A stretch of 64,000 nt of DNA from Mesobacillus maritimus (GCF_019749255.1 NZ_JACWFH010000013.1:41480-105479), one strand, 5' to 3'. Counted from the first letter of the stretch, positions 17,897 through 34,039 are shown. Notes: a model not told the origin generated them from the sequence alone. Numbers and translations are program-made.

Positions 17897-20590
17897 TTAT
17901 ATCATATTCTTCTTTGTTTTACTTGCTAAAAATGAACCAGCTAGTAAAAAAGTCGGTAAAGATGCCATTCCGATAATCAGCAACCAATCCATTGGGATAA
18001 TCGAGACTGTATGGAAAATTGGCTGAAGTGGCGGGTAGTAGATGACCCCGAGCACAAGAACCAAGGACGAAATAACTGCCCAAACAAGATATTTATTCCC
18101 AAATGGATTACGAGCAAAGATTGACTTTTCACTTCGGCAATCAAATACGTGAATTAACTGTGCTAAAACAAGTGTTGCAAAGGCAATGGTTTGTGCATAG
18201 GCCAAATCATCTGGGTTTCGGTAATAGATTGTCATAAATGCAATCAGAGTAGCCAAACCAATTAGGAAGCCGCGAGAAATGACTTTCCATCCTAACCCTC
18301 TTGCAAACACTCCTTCTTTCGGATGACGAGGTCCTCGTTTCATAACATCATCCTCTGGTTGATCTAATCCGAGGGCCATGGCTGGTAAACCGTCTGTCAC
18401 AAGGTTCACCCAAAGAATTTGAATCGGAACGAGTGGCAAAGGCAATGCAAGAAGCATCGCAAACAACATGACGAGAATTTCACCGACGTTCGAAGCAAGA
18501 AGATAACGGATGAACTTTCTAATATTCTCATAGATATTTCTACCTTCTTTAATCGCAGCCTTAATCGTCGCAAAGTTATCGTCAAGTAAAACAAGTGAGG
18601 AAGCTTCTTTGGCAACATCGGTTCCGGTAATTCCCATGGCTACACCAATGTCCGCCGCCTTAATCGCTGGCGCATCGTTTACGCCATCCCCTGTCATCGC
18701 CACAACATGTCCTTTATTTTGTAAGGCTTTAACAATCTTCAATTTGTGCTCAGGTGATACACGTGCAAATACCGATACTTCCTCAACAACCTCTTCTAGT
18801 TCTTCCACGGATAAGCTCGATAATGTAGCTCCATCCATCACACGGCTCCCTTTTGTAAGAATGCCAAGCTCAGTTGCAATTGCTTTAGCTGTTATAAGAT
18901 GGTCGCCTGTGATCATCACCGTTTTTATTCCTGCATCGCGGCATTCCTTAACGGCAGTCTTCACTTCAGGTCTAGGTGGATCAATCATTCCTTGTAGACC
19001 AATGAAGGTTAAATCTCGTTCTGCTTCCTTCTCGCTTAGCACCACTGTATTAGCAGGTAATGGTTTAAAGGCAATAGCAATGGTCCTTAAAGCCTTTTCG
19101 GCTAGACCGTCAATCGCACCCTGTACCTTCTCCGTCAGATCCCTGGTTAAATGTTGCTGCCTGTCATCCCATAGGATAGAGCGACTTAACCCAATCAATA
19201 CATCTGGTGCACCCTTCGTTACAACAAACTGACGGCCGTTTCTATCTTTTACAACCATGCTCATCATTTTACGTTGAGAGTCAAATGGAAATTCATTCAC
19301 AATTTCAAATTGATTCTTCAGTAATCCCGAACGTGTTAAGCCTGCTTTCATCGCTGCAACCAAAAGAGCACCTTCTGTAGGATCCCCATCTATGACATAT
19401 TCTTTTTCTTTCTCAATAAGCTCCGCGTGATTACAAAGCATTCCAAATGTCAGGAGCTGTTGAAGTGGTTTAACTGAGTTAGGGTTGACGGTTCTTTCAT
19501 CGGAGTAAAATTCCCCTCGAGGATTATACCCAACACCATCAATCGTCCACGTTTTTCCGCCACTCCAAGCATGGGTAACGGTCATTTTATTTTGTGTTAA
19601 CGTCCCTGTTTTGTCTGAACATATAACAGAAGCACACCCTAATGTTTCGACAGCCGGTAGCTTACGGACAATTGCTTTTTGCTTAATCATTCTTTGTACA
19701 CCTAGAGATAAAGCAACGGTTACGATGGCTGGTAGCCCTTCTGGAATAGCTGCGACTGCAAGCGATACCCCAGCGAGGAACATTGTATATAAATCATGCC
19801 CCTGTAAGACCCCCACACCCACAACAAGAACGGTGAGGAACAAAGCAACCGTAATCAGAATCTTTCCTAACTGTTCAAGTCTACGTTGAAGTGGCGTTTC
19901 CATCGTTTCTGCTGATTGAAGCAAACCAGCAATTTGACCCATGGCTGTTTTCATCCCTGTGCCGACAACTACACCGACACCATTTCCTCTAGTAACGAGT
20001 GTTCCCATAAAGGCCATGTTTTCCATATCCCCAATACCAGGGTTTGGAATCGTTAGGGTATCAGTATATTTTGACACCGGGACTGATTCACCAGTTAAGG
20101 CAGATTCCTCAATCTCCAAACTATTTGCTTCAATCAACCTTACATCGGCCCCAATTCGGTCACCCGAGGAGAATTTTATGATATCCCCTGGGACAACCTC
20201 TTTAGAGAGTACTTTTACCCAACTTCCATTTCTTAACACCATCACTTGTGGAGCAGATAGCTCCTTGAGCGCATCAAGTGATTTTTCTGCTTTCCGCTCC
20301 TGGAAGAAGCCAAGGAACGCATTGATAACCACGATTGCAATAATGGCAATCGCATCGACCATTTCTCCAAGAAGACCAGAAATCAAAGTGGCTCCAAGTA
20401 AAACTAAAACCATAAAATCTTTAAATTGATTAAAGAACAGAAGTAATGCGGACGGTTTTTCGCCTTCCTCTAATGCATTAAGCCCGTGCTGCTTTTGCCT
20501 ATTGCTTACTTCCTTTTCTGCAAGCCCTTCTGTAAAATCAGTGTTTAGGACTTCTGCAATTTCTTTCTTATTCATTTCATGGAACTTCAT
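17897..20590 (-). CDS. yloB: P-type calcium-transporting ATPase (YloB, SERCA-like)
   Basis: This 897-residue P2A ATPase should export or sequester calcium. In order: an N-terminal cation-ATPase domain, paired membrane helices around 55-100, the actuator motif TGES, the PEGLP calcium-site helix, the phosphorylation motif CSDKTGTLT, nucleotide-domain KGAPD, the hinge MTGDGVNDAPA, and six C-terminal helices with another ion-site segment NLVTDGLPA. Length and motifs fit SERCA-type bacterial pumps; B. subtilis YloB is a sporulation-associated calcium ATPase. It is divergent from rqcH. Confidence 0.95.
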   Translation of the reverse strand: MKFHEMNKKEIAEVLNTDFTEGLAEKEVSNRQKQHGLNALEEGEKPSALLLFFNQFKDFMVLVLLGATLISGLLGEMVDAIAIIAIVVINAFLGFFQERKAEKSLDALKELSAPQVMVLRNGSWVKVLSKEVVPGDIIKFSSGDRIGADVRLIEANSLEIEESALTGESVPVSKYTDTLTIPNPGIGDMENMAFMGTLVTRGNGVGVVVGTGMKTAMGQIAGLLQSAETMETPLQRRLEQLGKILITVALFLTVLVVGVGVLQGHDLYTMFLAGVSLAVAAIPEGLPAIVTVALSLGVQRMIKQKAIVRKLPAVETLGCASVICSDKTGTLTQNKMTVTHAWSGGKTWTIDGVGYNPRGEFYSDERTVNPNSVKPLQQLLTFGMLCNHAELIEKEKEYVIDGDPTEGALLVAAMKAGLTRSGLLKNQFEIVNEFPFDSQRKMMSMVVKDRNGRQFVVTKGAPDVLIGLSRSILWDDRQQHLTRDLTEKVQGAIDGLAEKALRTIAIAFKPLPANTVVLSEKEAERDLTFIGLQGMIDPPRPEVKTAVKECRDAGIKTVMITGDHLITAKAIATELGILTKGSRVMDGATLSSLSVEELEEVVEEVSVFARVSPEHKLKIVKALQNKGHVVAMTGDGVNDAPAIKAADIGVAMGITGTDVAKEASSLVLLDDNFATIKAAIKEGRNIYENIRKFIRYLLASNVGEILVMLFAMLLALPLPLVPIQILWVNLVTDGLPAMALGLDQPEDDVMKRGPRHPKEGVFARGLGWKVISRGFLIGLATLIAFMTIYYRNPDDLAYAQTIAFATLVLAQLIHVFDCRSEKSIFARNPFGNKYLVWAVISSLVLVLGVIYYPPLQPIFHTVSIIPMDWLLIIGMASLPTFLLAGSFLASKTKKNMI

Positions 20591-20716
20591 CGGGCCAACT
20601 CACTTCCCCTTTCAGCGACTGTTCATATCTGTCGTAATCTATAGTGAAAGCTTATTCAGCCCTGTCCAAAAAAATGCTATTATGATAGAGAAGAAAATGA
20701 AAAGGATGTTTTGCCA

Positions 20717-22426
20717 ATGTCATTTGACGGATTATTTACCAGAGCCGTGACGAACGAACTGTCCACCCTGTTAAAAGGTGGACGTGTAAATAAAATACAC
20801 CAACCATTCAAAAATGAAATTATCATGGTCATTCGAGCAGGTGGAGTCAATCACAAAGTCCTCCTTTCCGCTCATCCTAGCTATGCGAGAGTACAGTTGA
20901 CAAACGACCAATATGATAATCCAAGTGAGCCACCAATGTTTTGCATGTTGCTAAGAAAACATCTAGAAGGCTATATTATTGAGGATATTCATCAAGTAGG
21001 GCTCGATAGAATGATTGTGTTTGAAGTAAAAGGCCGAAATGAAATTGGGGACCTTTCTTATAAACAACTCATCGTGGAAATTATGGGTCGACATAGCAAT
21101 ATCGTCCTTGTTGATAAAGGTAGGAATATGATTCTAGACAGCATTAAGCATGTTTCCTTTGCTATGAACACGCACCGGGCCATCCAACCTGGACAAGAGT
21201 ACATCATGCCTCCTGCTCAGGATAAAAGAAATCCATTTGAGGTAGATGAGCAAGAAATTTTACGAACGATTGATTTTAATGCCGGGCTTTTAGACAAACA
21301 GCTTGTACAGCATTACGCCGGAATTTCTCCGCTAATGGCTAAGGAAATCTTATTTCACGCAGGGCTTGCCAATCGGACAACCCTCCCGAAGGCCTTCTTA
21401 GAATTAATGAGTGATGTAAAAAAGCATCACTATCAGCCTGCGATTACTACATTTAAAGGCAGGGAATCTTTTTACTTATTCCCTCTCAAGCATTTAAGTG
21501 AAGAATCCCGAGTTTTTGATTCAACTGGAGAGTTACTTGACCGGTACTATTTTGGAAAAGCAGAACGAGACCGCGTAAAACAACAATCCAATGACTTGGA
21601 GCGTTTTATTACAAACGAAAAAGAAAAAAACGAGAAAAAAATTAAAAAGCTTGAGCGTACATTAGTGGAGGCAAAAAATGCGGATCAGTACCAGTTGTTT
21701 GGAGAGTTACTAACTGCTAACCTTTACGCTACCGAAAAAGGAATGAAGGAAGTTAGTGTGTTAAATTATTATTCAGAGGACGGTTCTAACATAACCATTC
21801 CACTCGACCCAAGAAAAACGCCTTCAGAAAATGCCCAAAAATATTTCACTCGTTATCAAAAAGCCAAAAACGCCTTAAAAATTGTTGAAAAACAAATTCA
21901 TCATGCCCGAGAAGAAGTAGCTTATTTTGAAGGCTTACAGCAACAAGTAGAAGCCGCATCCCCTAAAGACATCCAAGAAATTAGAGATGAATTGGTTGAG
22001 GGCGGATATATTAGGCAAAGACAAAAGCGTGGAAATAAGAAAAATCAAGTAATGAAAATAGTCCTTGAACGTTATACTTCTTCAGATGGAACCGAAATTC
22101 TTGTTGGAAAAAACAACAAGCAAAATGACTATTTAACAAACAAGGCTGCAGCTCGTGATGATATCTGGTTGCATACAAAAGACATTCCAGGATCACATGT
22201 CGTGATTCGTAGCAAGGAGCCTGCCGAAAAAACCATTCTTGAAGCCGCAACCATTGCTGCTTATTATAGTAAAGCACGTAGCTCTAGCTCTGTGCCGGTT
22301 GATTTCACTAAGGTACGGCATGTAAAAAAACCTTCGGGTGCTAAACCTGGATTTGTTATTTATGAGCAACAACAAACCGTTTATGTAACGCCAGATGAAG
22401 ATCTTGTGCTGGCATTGAAGAAATAA
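20717..22426 (+). CDS. rqcH: Ribosome quality-control factor RqcH (NEMF/YloA family)
   Basis: RqcH binds 50S subunits carrying stalled peptidyl-tRNA and recruits tRNA-Ala to add C-terminal alanine tails that mark the product for degradation. The 569-residue protein has the NFACT-N, helix-hairpin-helix, coiled-coil and NFACT-R arrangement. Asp97-Arg98, the pair needed for tRNA-Ala recruitment in B. subtilis RqcH, is present in GLDRM. The C-terminal [19 protein letters not shown] block is diagnostic. I chose the ATG at 20717 by homology (MSFDGLF); a TTG six bases upstream is closer to the Shine-Dalgarno and remains possible. It is convergent with pyrE. Confidence 0.95.
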   Translation: MSFDGLFTRAVTNELSTLLKGGRVNKIHQPFKNEIIMVIRAGGVNHKVLLSAHPSYARVQLTNDQYDNPSEPPMFCMLLRKHLEGYIIEDIHQVGLDRMIVFEVKGRNEIGDLSYKQLIVEIMGRHSNIVLVDKGRNMILDSIKHVSFAMNTHRAIQPGQEYIMPPAQDKRNPFEVDEQEILRTIDFNAGLLDKQLVQHYAGISPLMAKEILFHAGLANRTTLPKAFLELMSDVKKHHYQPAITTFKGRESFYLFPLKHLSEESRVFDSTGELLDRYYFGKAERDRVKQQSNDLERFITNEKEKNEKKIKKLERTLVEAKNADQYQLFGELLTANLYATEKGMKEVSVLNYYSEDGSNITIPLDPRKTPSENAQKYFTRYQKAKNALKIVEKQIHHAREEVAYFEGLQQQVEAASPKDIQEIRDELVEGGYIRQRQKRGNKKNQVMKIVLERYTSSDGTEILVGKNNKQNDYLTNKAAARDDIWLHTKDIPGSHVVIRSKEPAEKTILEAATIAAYYSKARSSSSVPVDFTKVRHVKKPSGAKPGFVIYEQQQTVYVTPDEDLVLALKK

Positions 22427-22470
22427 TACGGTAGAATTTTTGGGGTTCAAAGCACATTTTGGCACAAAAA

Positions 22471-22510
22471 GGACTTGGTTCTTACTTTTTAGAACCAAGT
22501 CTTTTTATTT
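22471..22510 (+). terminator. Bidirectional terminator behind rqcH
   Basis: An eleven-base perfect stem (22472-22482 with 22491-22501) has a T-run on the plus strand and a CTTTTT on the minus strand. It can therefore stop rqcH and, from the other side, pyr-operon transcripts that have crossed array A. Confidence 0.9.
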
Positions 22511-22552
22511 TCTAGTTGGTGACTTTAGAGTATGGCAACCTTATTGTATAAT

Positions 22553-22913
22553 CACGGACAAAAATTGCCTGCTTTATGCTAAAAATGTCCTTGAGAACGC
22601 TTGTCACGGACAAAAATTGCCTGCTTCATGCTAATAATGTCTTTGAGAACCCTTGTCATGGACAAATCTTTCCTACTTCATGCTAATAATGTCTTTGAGA
22701 ACCCTTGTCATGAACAAATCTTTCCTGTTTCATGCTTGAAATGTCCTTGAGAACGCTTGTCAAAGACAAAAATTGCCTGCTTTATGCTAAAAATGTCCTT
22801 GAGAACGCTTTTCAAAGACAAATCTTTCCTGCTTCATGCTATAAATGTCTTTGAGAACCCTTGTCATAAACAAATCTTTCCTACTTCATGCTAATAATGT
22901 CCTTGAGGACAAT
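22553..22913. repeat. Tandem array A: six 52-bp units plus a degenerate seventh
   Basis: Units start at 22553, 22605, 22657, 22709, 22761, 22813 and 22865, each exactly 52 bp after the last. Two unit types occur: one with AAAATTGCC and TTGAGAACGC, one with AATCTTTCC and TTGAGAACCC. Type-one units carry GGACA and TGTCC arms 25 nt apart. The array fills the gap between the convergent rqcH and pyrE. No reading frame persists because 52 is not a multiple of three. No spacer-repeat alternation is seen. Confidence 0.93.
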
Positions 22914-22948
22914 ACTCGCCTTCTTGATGGTCTCCTGTCCTTGAATAA

Positions 22949-23583
22949 TTACTTCTTCTCTTCCACTAATCCCCACTCTGCTGGGTTCTTACGCCATGCT
23001 GCGAGGTTCGCTAAATCTTCTGCAGAAATTTCATCTCGTTCACGCGCTACTTCGGCTAGGGTTGTAAAGTTTGTTAATGAGAGAACTTCCACTCCAGCTT
23101 CATGAAGCAATTCTTTCCCTTTTTCTAGCTCATAGGTGAAAATAGCCACGGCTCCAAGAACCTCACAACCACTTTCACGGAGAGCTTCTACGGCATTAAT
23201 AACACTACCTCCAGTAGAGATCAAATCCTCTACCACAACGACTTTTTGACCTGGTGTCACTTTTCCTTCAATTTGATTTCCTTTTCCATGTCCTTTTGCC
23301 TTGGAACGTACATAGCTCATAGGTAATTTCATTCGGTCACTCACCCATGCTGCATGTGGAATCCCAGCCGTAGCCGTCCCTGCAACAACTTCAGCATCAG
23401 GGAAGTGATTCTCAATTAGTCCCTGCAACCCTTCAGCAATTTTCCCGCGTACCTCTGGGTAGGAAAGGGTAAGGCGGTTATCACAATAAATTGGGGATTG
23501 CAGACCGGATGACCAGGTAAACGGATCATTTGGTTTTAATGTTACAGCTCCAATTTCTAATAGGCTGCTAGCAATCTCTTTTT

Positions 23584-23587
<4 letters not shown>
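22949..23587 (-). CDS. pyrE: Orotate phosphoribosyltransferase
   Basis: PyrE joins orotate to PRPP, giving OMP. The 212-residue protein has the PRPP loop [12 protein letters not shown] and the substrate segments [14 protein letters not shown] and [10 protein letters not shown]. The ATG at 23587 follows GAAGGTG and overlaps the pyrF stop by four bases; an upstream in-frame ATG at 23605 is not at a suitable distance from a ribosome-binding site. It is the last gene of the pyr operon. I see no terminator right after it; transcription would continue into array A. Confidence 0.97.
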
Positions 23588-25979
<2,392 letters not shown>

Positions 25980-25983
<4 letters not shown>

Positions 25984-28900
25984 ACTAAAACACCTTCATG
26001 ACGGGATGTTGGATGGATCATAGCTCCTGCTGAGAAGGTCATTGATTCTAACACTCTTAAAATCGCCTCAGCCGTATCTAGCGAGGTTAAGCATGGTACA
26101 CCATTTTCAACGGATTCACGGCGAATTTTGAAGCCGTCTCGTTCAGGCTGCTTCCCTCTCGTTAACGTATTGATAACAAGTTGTGCTTTTCCTCCGCGAA
26201 TTTGGTCAATCAGATTGGGTCCTTCTGCACCAATTTTCCCTACAGTTTTCACTTTAACCCCGGCTGATTCTAGGTATCCAGCTGTACCGCTTGTCGCGAC
26301 TAGCTGATAGCCGATATCTGCAAAGCGTTTCGCCAAAGATAACGCTTCTTCCTTATCTTTATCCGCAATGGTTAAAAGCACTGTGCCATATTCTTTAAAC
26401 TTCATGCCAGCCGCAATCATCCCCTTATAAAGAGCCTTTTCGAGGGTGATGTCTTTTCCCATTACTTCTCCTGTAGATTTCATTTCAGGTCCTAAGGTAA
26501 TATCCACTCTTCTTAGTTTTTCGAACGAAAACACAGGTACCTTAACATAGACTCCTTCTTGTTCAGGGACAAGACCTGTTTCATATCCTTGTTGCTTTAG
26601 CGTTTGACCTAAGATGACTTTGGTGGCAATGCTGGCCATTGGTACATGGGTAATCTTGCTCAAGAAAGGAACCGTTCTGCTTGAACGCGGATTTACTTCA
26701 AGAACAAATACTTCCCCTTTTGATACCACAAACTGAATGTTCAGGAGCCCGACAATATTCAATCCTTTTGCTAACCTTTTGGTGTATTCAATTAACTTAG
26801 TTTTTATTTCAGTTGTTAAACTTTGTGGTGGGTACACCGCGATGGAGTCCCCAGAGTGAACGCCCGCGCGCTCGATATGCTCCATGATTCCTGGAATGAC
26901 CACTGTTTCTCCATCACAAATTGCATCAACTTCAATTTCTTTACCAGTTAAATAGCGGTCCACGAGAACAGGATGTTCAGGGTTCACTTTTACGGCATTT
27001 TCCATATAGTGAAGAAGCTCTTCTTCCTTATAAACAATTTCCATAGCACGACCACCTAACACATAGGATGGACGTACAAGAACTGGATAACCAATCTCTG
27101 TCGCAATCGAGACTGCCTGCTCTACAGACATCGCCGTTTTCCCCTTCGGTTGCGGGATAGCTAGCTCAAGCATTGCCTGCTCAAACTTATCACGGTTTTC
27201 GGCACGATCTACTGCTTCTAGTGATGTCCCTAAAATTTGTACCCCTAAGTCTGATAGACCCTCTGCAAGATTAATCGCAGTTTGTCCGCCAAACTGAACA
27301 ACAACTCCCTTTGGCTGTTCGAGGTCGACAATGTTCATGACGTCCTCTACAGTCAATGGTTCAAAGTATAGCTTGTCAGAAATACTGAAATCCGTTGAAA
27401 CGGTCTCTGGATTATTATTGATAATGATGGCTTCATAACCCGCTTCTTTGATTGCTTTTACACAATGGACCGTTGCGTAGTCAAACTCTACTCCTTGACC
27501 AATTCGAATTGGTCCTGACCCAAGAACAACTACACTTTCACGCTCTGTTTTAACCGACTCATTTTCCTCTTCATACGTGCTATAAAAATAAGGGGTTTGT
27601 GATTCAAACTCTGCCGCACACGTATCAACCATTTTAAACACTGGGATGATCCCTGCACCTTTTCTCCACTGGTATACCGTTTTTTCATCAGAACTCCATA
27701 TAGAAGCAAGAGCCTTATCAGAGAAACCTAATTGTTTCGCTTTTCTTCCAATTTCAGCCTCAAATGGTTGCTGCTTCAACCTCTCTTCAAATTGGATCAA
27801 TTTATTTAATTTATGAAGGAACCAGAAATCAATCTTGCTCCATACATGAATTGTTTCAATCGTTATGCCACGACGAAGGGCTTCACTGATGTAAAACAAG
27901 CGCTCGTCACCAGCTTTACGGATTCTTTTTTCAATTAATGCATCGTCAAAATCCTCATGATCCTTTAACTCAAAGTGGTAGATTCCTGCCTCGAGAGAGC
28001 GGATTGCTTTTAATAGCGATTCTTCAAATGTCCGCCCAATTGCCATTACTTCCCCTGTTGCTTTCATTTGCGTGCCAAGCTTTCGGTTCGCAGATTCAAA
28101 CTTGTCAAACGGCCAGCGGGGAATTTTTGTCACGATATAATCAAGCGCCGGTTCAAAGCAAGCATAAGAACTTCCAGTCACAGGGTTAATCATTTCATCA
28201 AGTGTTAGCCCCACTGCAATTTTTGCTGCTAACTTCGCAATCGGATATCCAGTTGCCTTTGAAGCAAGCGCTGAGGAACGACTTACTCTCGGGTTTACTT
28301 CAATTACGTAATAGTTATAGCTATCTGGATCGAGTGCTAGCTGCACATTACAGCCGCCTTCAATCTTAAGTGCACGAATGATTTTTAAAGATGCATTACG
28401 TAGTAGTTGATATTCGCGGTCGCTTAGCGTCTGACTTGGCGCGACAACAATCGAGTCCCCTGTATGAATCCCAACCGGGTCAAAGTTTTCCATATTACAT
28501 ACGACAATCGCATTGTCATTTGCATCACGCATAACTTCATATTCGATTTCTTTAAATCCAGCAATACTCTTTTCGAGCAAGCATTGAGTAACCGGACTGT
28601 ATTTCAACCCACTTGTTACGATTTCAATAAGTTCTTCCTCATTGCTACAGATTCCGCCTCCTGTACCACCAAGCGTATACGCTGGGCGTACAATTACTGG
28701 ATAGCCTACTTGTTCTACAAATTGATGGGCCTCTTCAAGATTATGAATAATTTCACTCTCTGGGACTGGCTGTCCTAATTCATTCATCAGGTTACGGAAT
28801 AGTTCGCGATCCTCAGCTTGCTCAATCGCTTCAAGTTTCGTACCTAGGATTTCAACTTCGCATTCTTCCAAGATCCCTGACTTCGCTAGTTCTACTGCCA

Positions 28901-29192
28901 TATTCAACCCAGTTTGACCCCCAAGCGTTGGCAAAAGGGCATCTGGACGCTCTTTGCGAATAATGCGACTAACAAATTCCAGTGTAATGGGTTCGATATA
29001 CACAACATCGGCAACTTCCGTGTCTGTCATAATCGTTGCTGGGTTTGAGTTTACTAGAATCACTTTGTAGCCTTCTTCTCTAAGGGCGATACAAGCTTGC
29101 GTTCCTGCATAATCAAATTCTGCTGCCTGACCAATGACAATTGGGCCAGACCCGATGACTAAAATACTTTTGACGTCTTTACGCTTTGGCAT
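25980..29192 (-). CDS. carB: Carbamoyl-phosphate synthase large chain, pyrimidine-specific
   Basis: The large subunit makes carbamoyl phosphate from bicarbonate, ammonia and ATP. The 1070-residue protein has two homologous ATP-grasp halves (each with a GSGPI-IGQ-EFDYA start and an EVNPR-SRS/SRT metal site) and a C-terminal MGS-fold regulatory domain from about 930. B. subtilis calls it PyrAB and its activity responds to UMP and PRPP. It overlaps carA by 14 bases and pyrK by four. Confidence 0.98.
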
Positions 29193-30272
29193 ATTTTGTA
29201 TCCTCCTGTTTCGCTGATTCTACTAAACTTAGAAACTCATCAAATAATTCATTTGCATCTTCTGGACCCGGTGAAGCCTCTGGATGGTATTGAACAGTAA
29301 ACGCACTTGCTGATCTATGTTTAAGTCCTTCAATGGTTCCATCATTTAAGGCGATATGTGTGATTTCTAATTCCGTTCCAACAATCGAGCTTTCTTTAAC
29401 TGTATACCCGTGGTTTTGTGAAGTTAAGGCAACTTTCCCTGTCTTTAAATCTTTTACCGGGTGGTTTGAACCGCGGTGTCCAAACTTCATTTTTTCTGTA
29501 TCTGCTCCACAAGCTAAAGCAAATAGTTGGTGCCCTAGGCAAATCCCAAACATTGGGACTTTTCCGAGTACTCGCTCGACCATTTCAATTGCTTCCGGAA
29601 CATCCTTTGGATCTCCAGGTCCGTTTGAAAGCATGATTCCATCTGGACTCAAAGCCAAAATTTCCTCTGCAGTTGTATGATAAGGAACAACGACCACATC
29701 ACAGCCACGGTCATTCAATTCCCGGAGAATCCCATGCTTCATGCCAAAGTCAACCAAAACAATTCGATAACCTCTCCCAGGGCACGGAAAGGCACTCTTG
29801 GTTGAAACTTGCTTTACTTGGTCATTACGTAGCTTAGTTGCCCGTAATTTTTCAATGATTTCCAATGGATTTTCATCTCCGCTGCAGATGGCGCCTCTTA
29901 AGGTACCATGTTGACGAATGATTTTGGTTAACTTTCTCGTATCGACCCCTGCAATGCCAGGGATATTCTTCATTTTCATATATTCGTCAAGACTTAATTC
30001 ACTTCTCCAGTTTGAAGGAAAGTCTGCTACTTCTTTTACAACAAAAGCAGCAAAAGCTGGATTAATTGATTCAAAGTCATCTCTGTTGATTCCATAGTTC
30101 CCAACTAGAGGATAGGTAAGCGTTACAATCTGCCCACAATAAGAAGGGTCGGAAAGGATTTCTTGATAACCTGTCATTCCGGTGTTAAATACCACTTCTC
30201 CCGTTACCTGTTTTTCACTTCCAAAGCCTTCCCCGTTAAATACTGTGCCATCTTCAAGAACTAACTGTCTCT

Positions 30273-30276
<4 letters not shown>
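29179..30276 (-). CDS. carA: Carbamoyl-phosphate synthase small chain, pyrimidine-specific
   Basis: The small subunit is a class I glutamine amidotransferase that supplies ammonia to CarB. The 365 residues comprise the N-terminal CarA domain ([18 protein letters not shown]) and a glutaminase domain with SNGPGDP, nucleophile Cys in GICLGHQ, and the catalytic His-Glu in [10 protein letters not shown]. It overlaps pyrC by four bases. The B. subtilis name is pyrAA. Confidence 0.98.
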
Positions 30277-32472
<2,196 letters not shown>

Positions 32473-32509
32473 TTAAAAAACTGATCTCATTCCTTATTGC
32501 TTGTGACTA

Positions 32510-32563
32510 AGTTCCGCTCTCGGCACGCCCGCAGGAGCCTTCGTCCCTCCCACTCCAATCAAC
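32510..32563. repeat. Truncated copy of the GC-rich palindromic element
   Basis: It ends in CCACTCCAATCAAC and contains CGGCACGCCCGCAGGAGCC, matching one end of the full element at 15543-15671. The other half is missing. It lies inside the pyrP-pyrB leader, between the terminator hairpin and the pyrB start, so it is part of the pyrB mRNA. Confidence 0.6.
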
Positions 32564-32585
32564 AATGCACCTTTACCATAGCCTT

Positions 32586-32620
32586 ATAAAAAAACACCCT
32601 GAACAAGGTCAGGGTGTTTT
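32586..32620 (-). terminator. PyrR-controlled attenuation terminator before pyrB
   Basis: A twelve-base stem (32591-32602 with 32609-32620) around a six-base loop is followed on the minus strand by a T-run. It is the terminator of the third pyr attenuator. PyrR binding at 32694-32707 should favour its formation. Confidence 0.88.
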
Positions 32621-32693
32621 AAGGTTTGTTAGCCATGTAAAAGACGCACTCTTCTACAATTGAATAGAGCTAACCTCATTTCCCACCCTTGCA

Positions 32694-32707
32694 AATCTCT
32701 CTGGACT
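32694..32707 (-). promoter_or_regulatory. PyrR-binding loop of the pyrP-pyrB attenuator
   Basis: The minus-strand RNA reads AGUCCAGAGAGAUU, fitting the PyrR-binding consensus (A-R-UCC-N-GNGAGG-like hairpin loop). It lies about 75 bases upstream of the terminator hairpin, just after the pyrP stop. The UMP-bound regulator would stabilise this anti-antiterminator. The match is slightly weaker than in the two upstream copies (GAUU in place of GGCU). Confidence 0.82.
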
Positions 32708-32729
32708 TCATTAAAAGGTGATATATTTT

Positions 32730-34025
32730 TTATCCTATATTTTTTTCAAGACTCTCGTCGGTAACTTTTTCTCTTCCCGGTAACACAAGATTTAAAATGA
32801 CGCCGATAATGGCTGCAAGTGCCATTCCTTCAATCGCAAACGCTTCGGTTACTTTTAGCGCGGCCCCACCAATTCCAATAACTAAGATAACAGATGAAAT
32901 CACCAAGTTTCGGTTGTTCCCAAAATCGATGTTTTGCTCAACCAGCATCCGTAACCCACTAGAGGCAATAATCCCAAATAAAAGAATGGAAATTCCTCCA
33001 AGGACAGCTGTTGGGATGGTTTGAATCAGCGCCATCGCCTTACCCATAAAGGAGAAGAGAATCGCGATCACAGCTGCACCTAAGATGACATATACTGAAT
33101 AAACCCGGGTAATCGCTAGAACACCAATATTTTCACCGTATGTTGTCTTTGGTGGTCCACCAATAAATGCGCTAATAAAGGTCCCTAACCCATCTGCTAA
33201 AATCGAACGGTGAAGCCCAGGGTCTTTGATATAATTTCGATTTACAATTCTTCCTAGTACTAATTGGTGACCAATATGTTCAGATATCGTTACAAACACA
33301 ATTGGCACCATAGCTAGCAAAATCGTTGAGGTAACATTAAACTCATAATGGATGCCTGGAAATAAGAACTCTGGCATAGCAAACCATTTTGCATCTTTTA
33401 CAGCAGTAAAATCGACAATTCCGACCAAACTCGAGTAAAGATATCCTACAATTAGTCCTAAAAGAACAGGCATGGCACTTAAAATGTTTTTAAAATATAC
33501 GGTAAAGATAATGGCTGCGAATAAGGTAACAAGCGCTGCGGAAAAATGTAAGAAGTTATATTCCCCGTTTACATTCATGGCCATGTCAACAGCTGTTCCA
33601 GCTAGGCCTAAACCAATAACCATGATGACTGGTGCAACAACGATTGGTGGTAAAAGTCTCATTAACCATTTATAACCTGCTTTCCAAATGATTAACGAAA
33701 CGATTGCATACGTGATTCCTACTGCAATTGCCCCAATCATTGCATTTCCAGGATTTTCTCCCCCATTTGATGCAATGATAATCGGTGCGATAAAGGCAAA
33801 GGATGATCCGAGATAGGCTGGTACCTTAAATTGGGTAATTAGGAGAAAAATGATCGTGGCAATCCCGCTTGTTAATAGCGCAATCGCAGGACTTAATCCG
33901 ACCAATTTTGGTACTAGTATCGTAGCCCCAAACATAGCAAACATATGCTGAAAGCTTAAGGTGATCCATTGTGGGATCGTTGGTTTATCCTGAATATCTA
34001 AAACTGGTCTCGTCATTGGTTTCAC
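32730..34025 (-). CDS. pyrP: Uracil permease (nucleobase:cation symporter 2 family)
   Basis: PyrP imports uracil by proton symport. The 431-residue protein is almost wholly hydrophobic, with about 12-14 membrane segments, and contains the family signature region around GGPPKTTYGENIGV and an earlier LGSSFAFIAP. It lies between the first two structural attenuators of the pyr operon, as in B. subtilis. The ATG at 34025 follows an AAGGAGA. Confidence 0.96.
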   Translation of the reverse strand: MKPMTRPVLDIQDKPTIPQWITLSFQHMFAMFGATILVPKLVGLSPAIALLTSGIATIIFLLITQFKVPAYLGSSFAFIAPIIIASNGGENPGNAMIGAIAVGITYAIVSLIIWKAGYKWLMRLLPPIVVAPVIMVIGLGLAGTAVDMAMNVNGEYNFLHFSAALVTLFAAIIFTVYFKNILSAMPVLLGLIVGYLYSSLVGIVDFTAVKDAKWFAMPEFLFPGIHYEFNVTSTILLAMVPIVFVTISEHIGHQLVLGRIVNRNYIKDPGLHRSILADGLGTFISAFIGGPPKTTYGENIGVLAITRVYSVYVILGAAVIAILFSFMGKAMALIQTIPTAVLGGISILLFGIIASSGLRMLVEQNIDFGNNRNLVISSVILVIGIGGAALKVTEAFAIEGMALAAIIGVILNLVLPGREKVTDESLEKNIG

Positions 34026-34039
34026 ATCTCCTTAGTGTA

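Noticed and set aside
18609..19232. 207-codon ORF antisense to yloB
   Set aside because: It is a shadow of the highly conserved yloB frame, low in complexity (Ser/Thr/Pro-rich), with no homology or start signals.
20655..20686. Plus-strand promoter for rqcH (TTCAGC, 17 bases, TATTAT)
   Set aside because: The -35 matches only half of the consensus; too weak to list as a feature.
22553..22913. CRISPR array
   Set aside because: The whole 52-bp unit repeats; there is no alternation of a constant repeat with unique spacers, and no cas genes are nearby. The same applies to arrays B, C and D.
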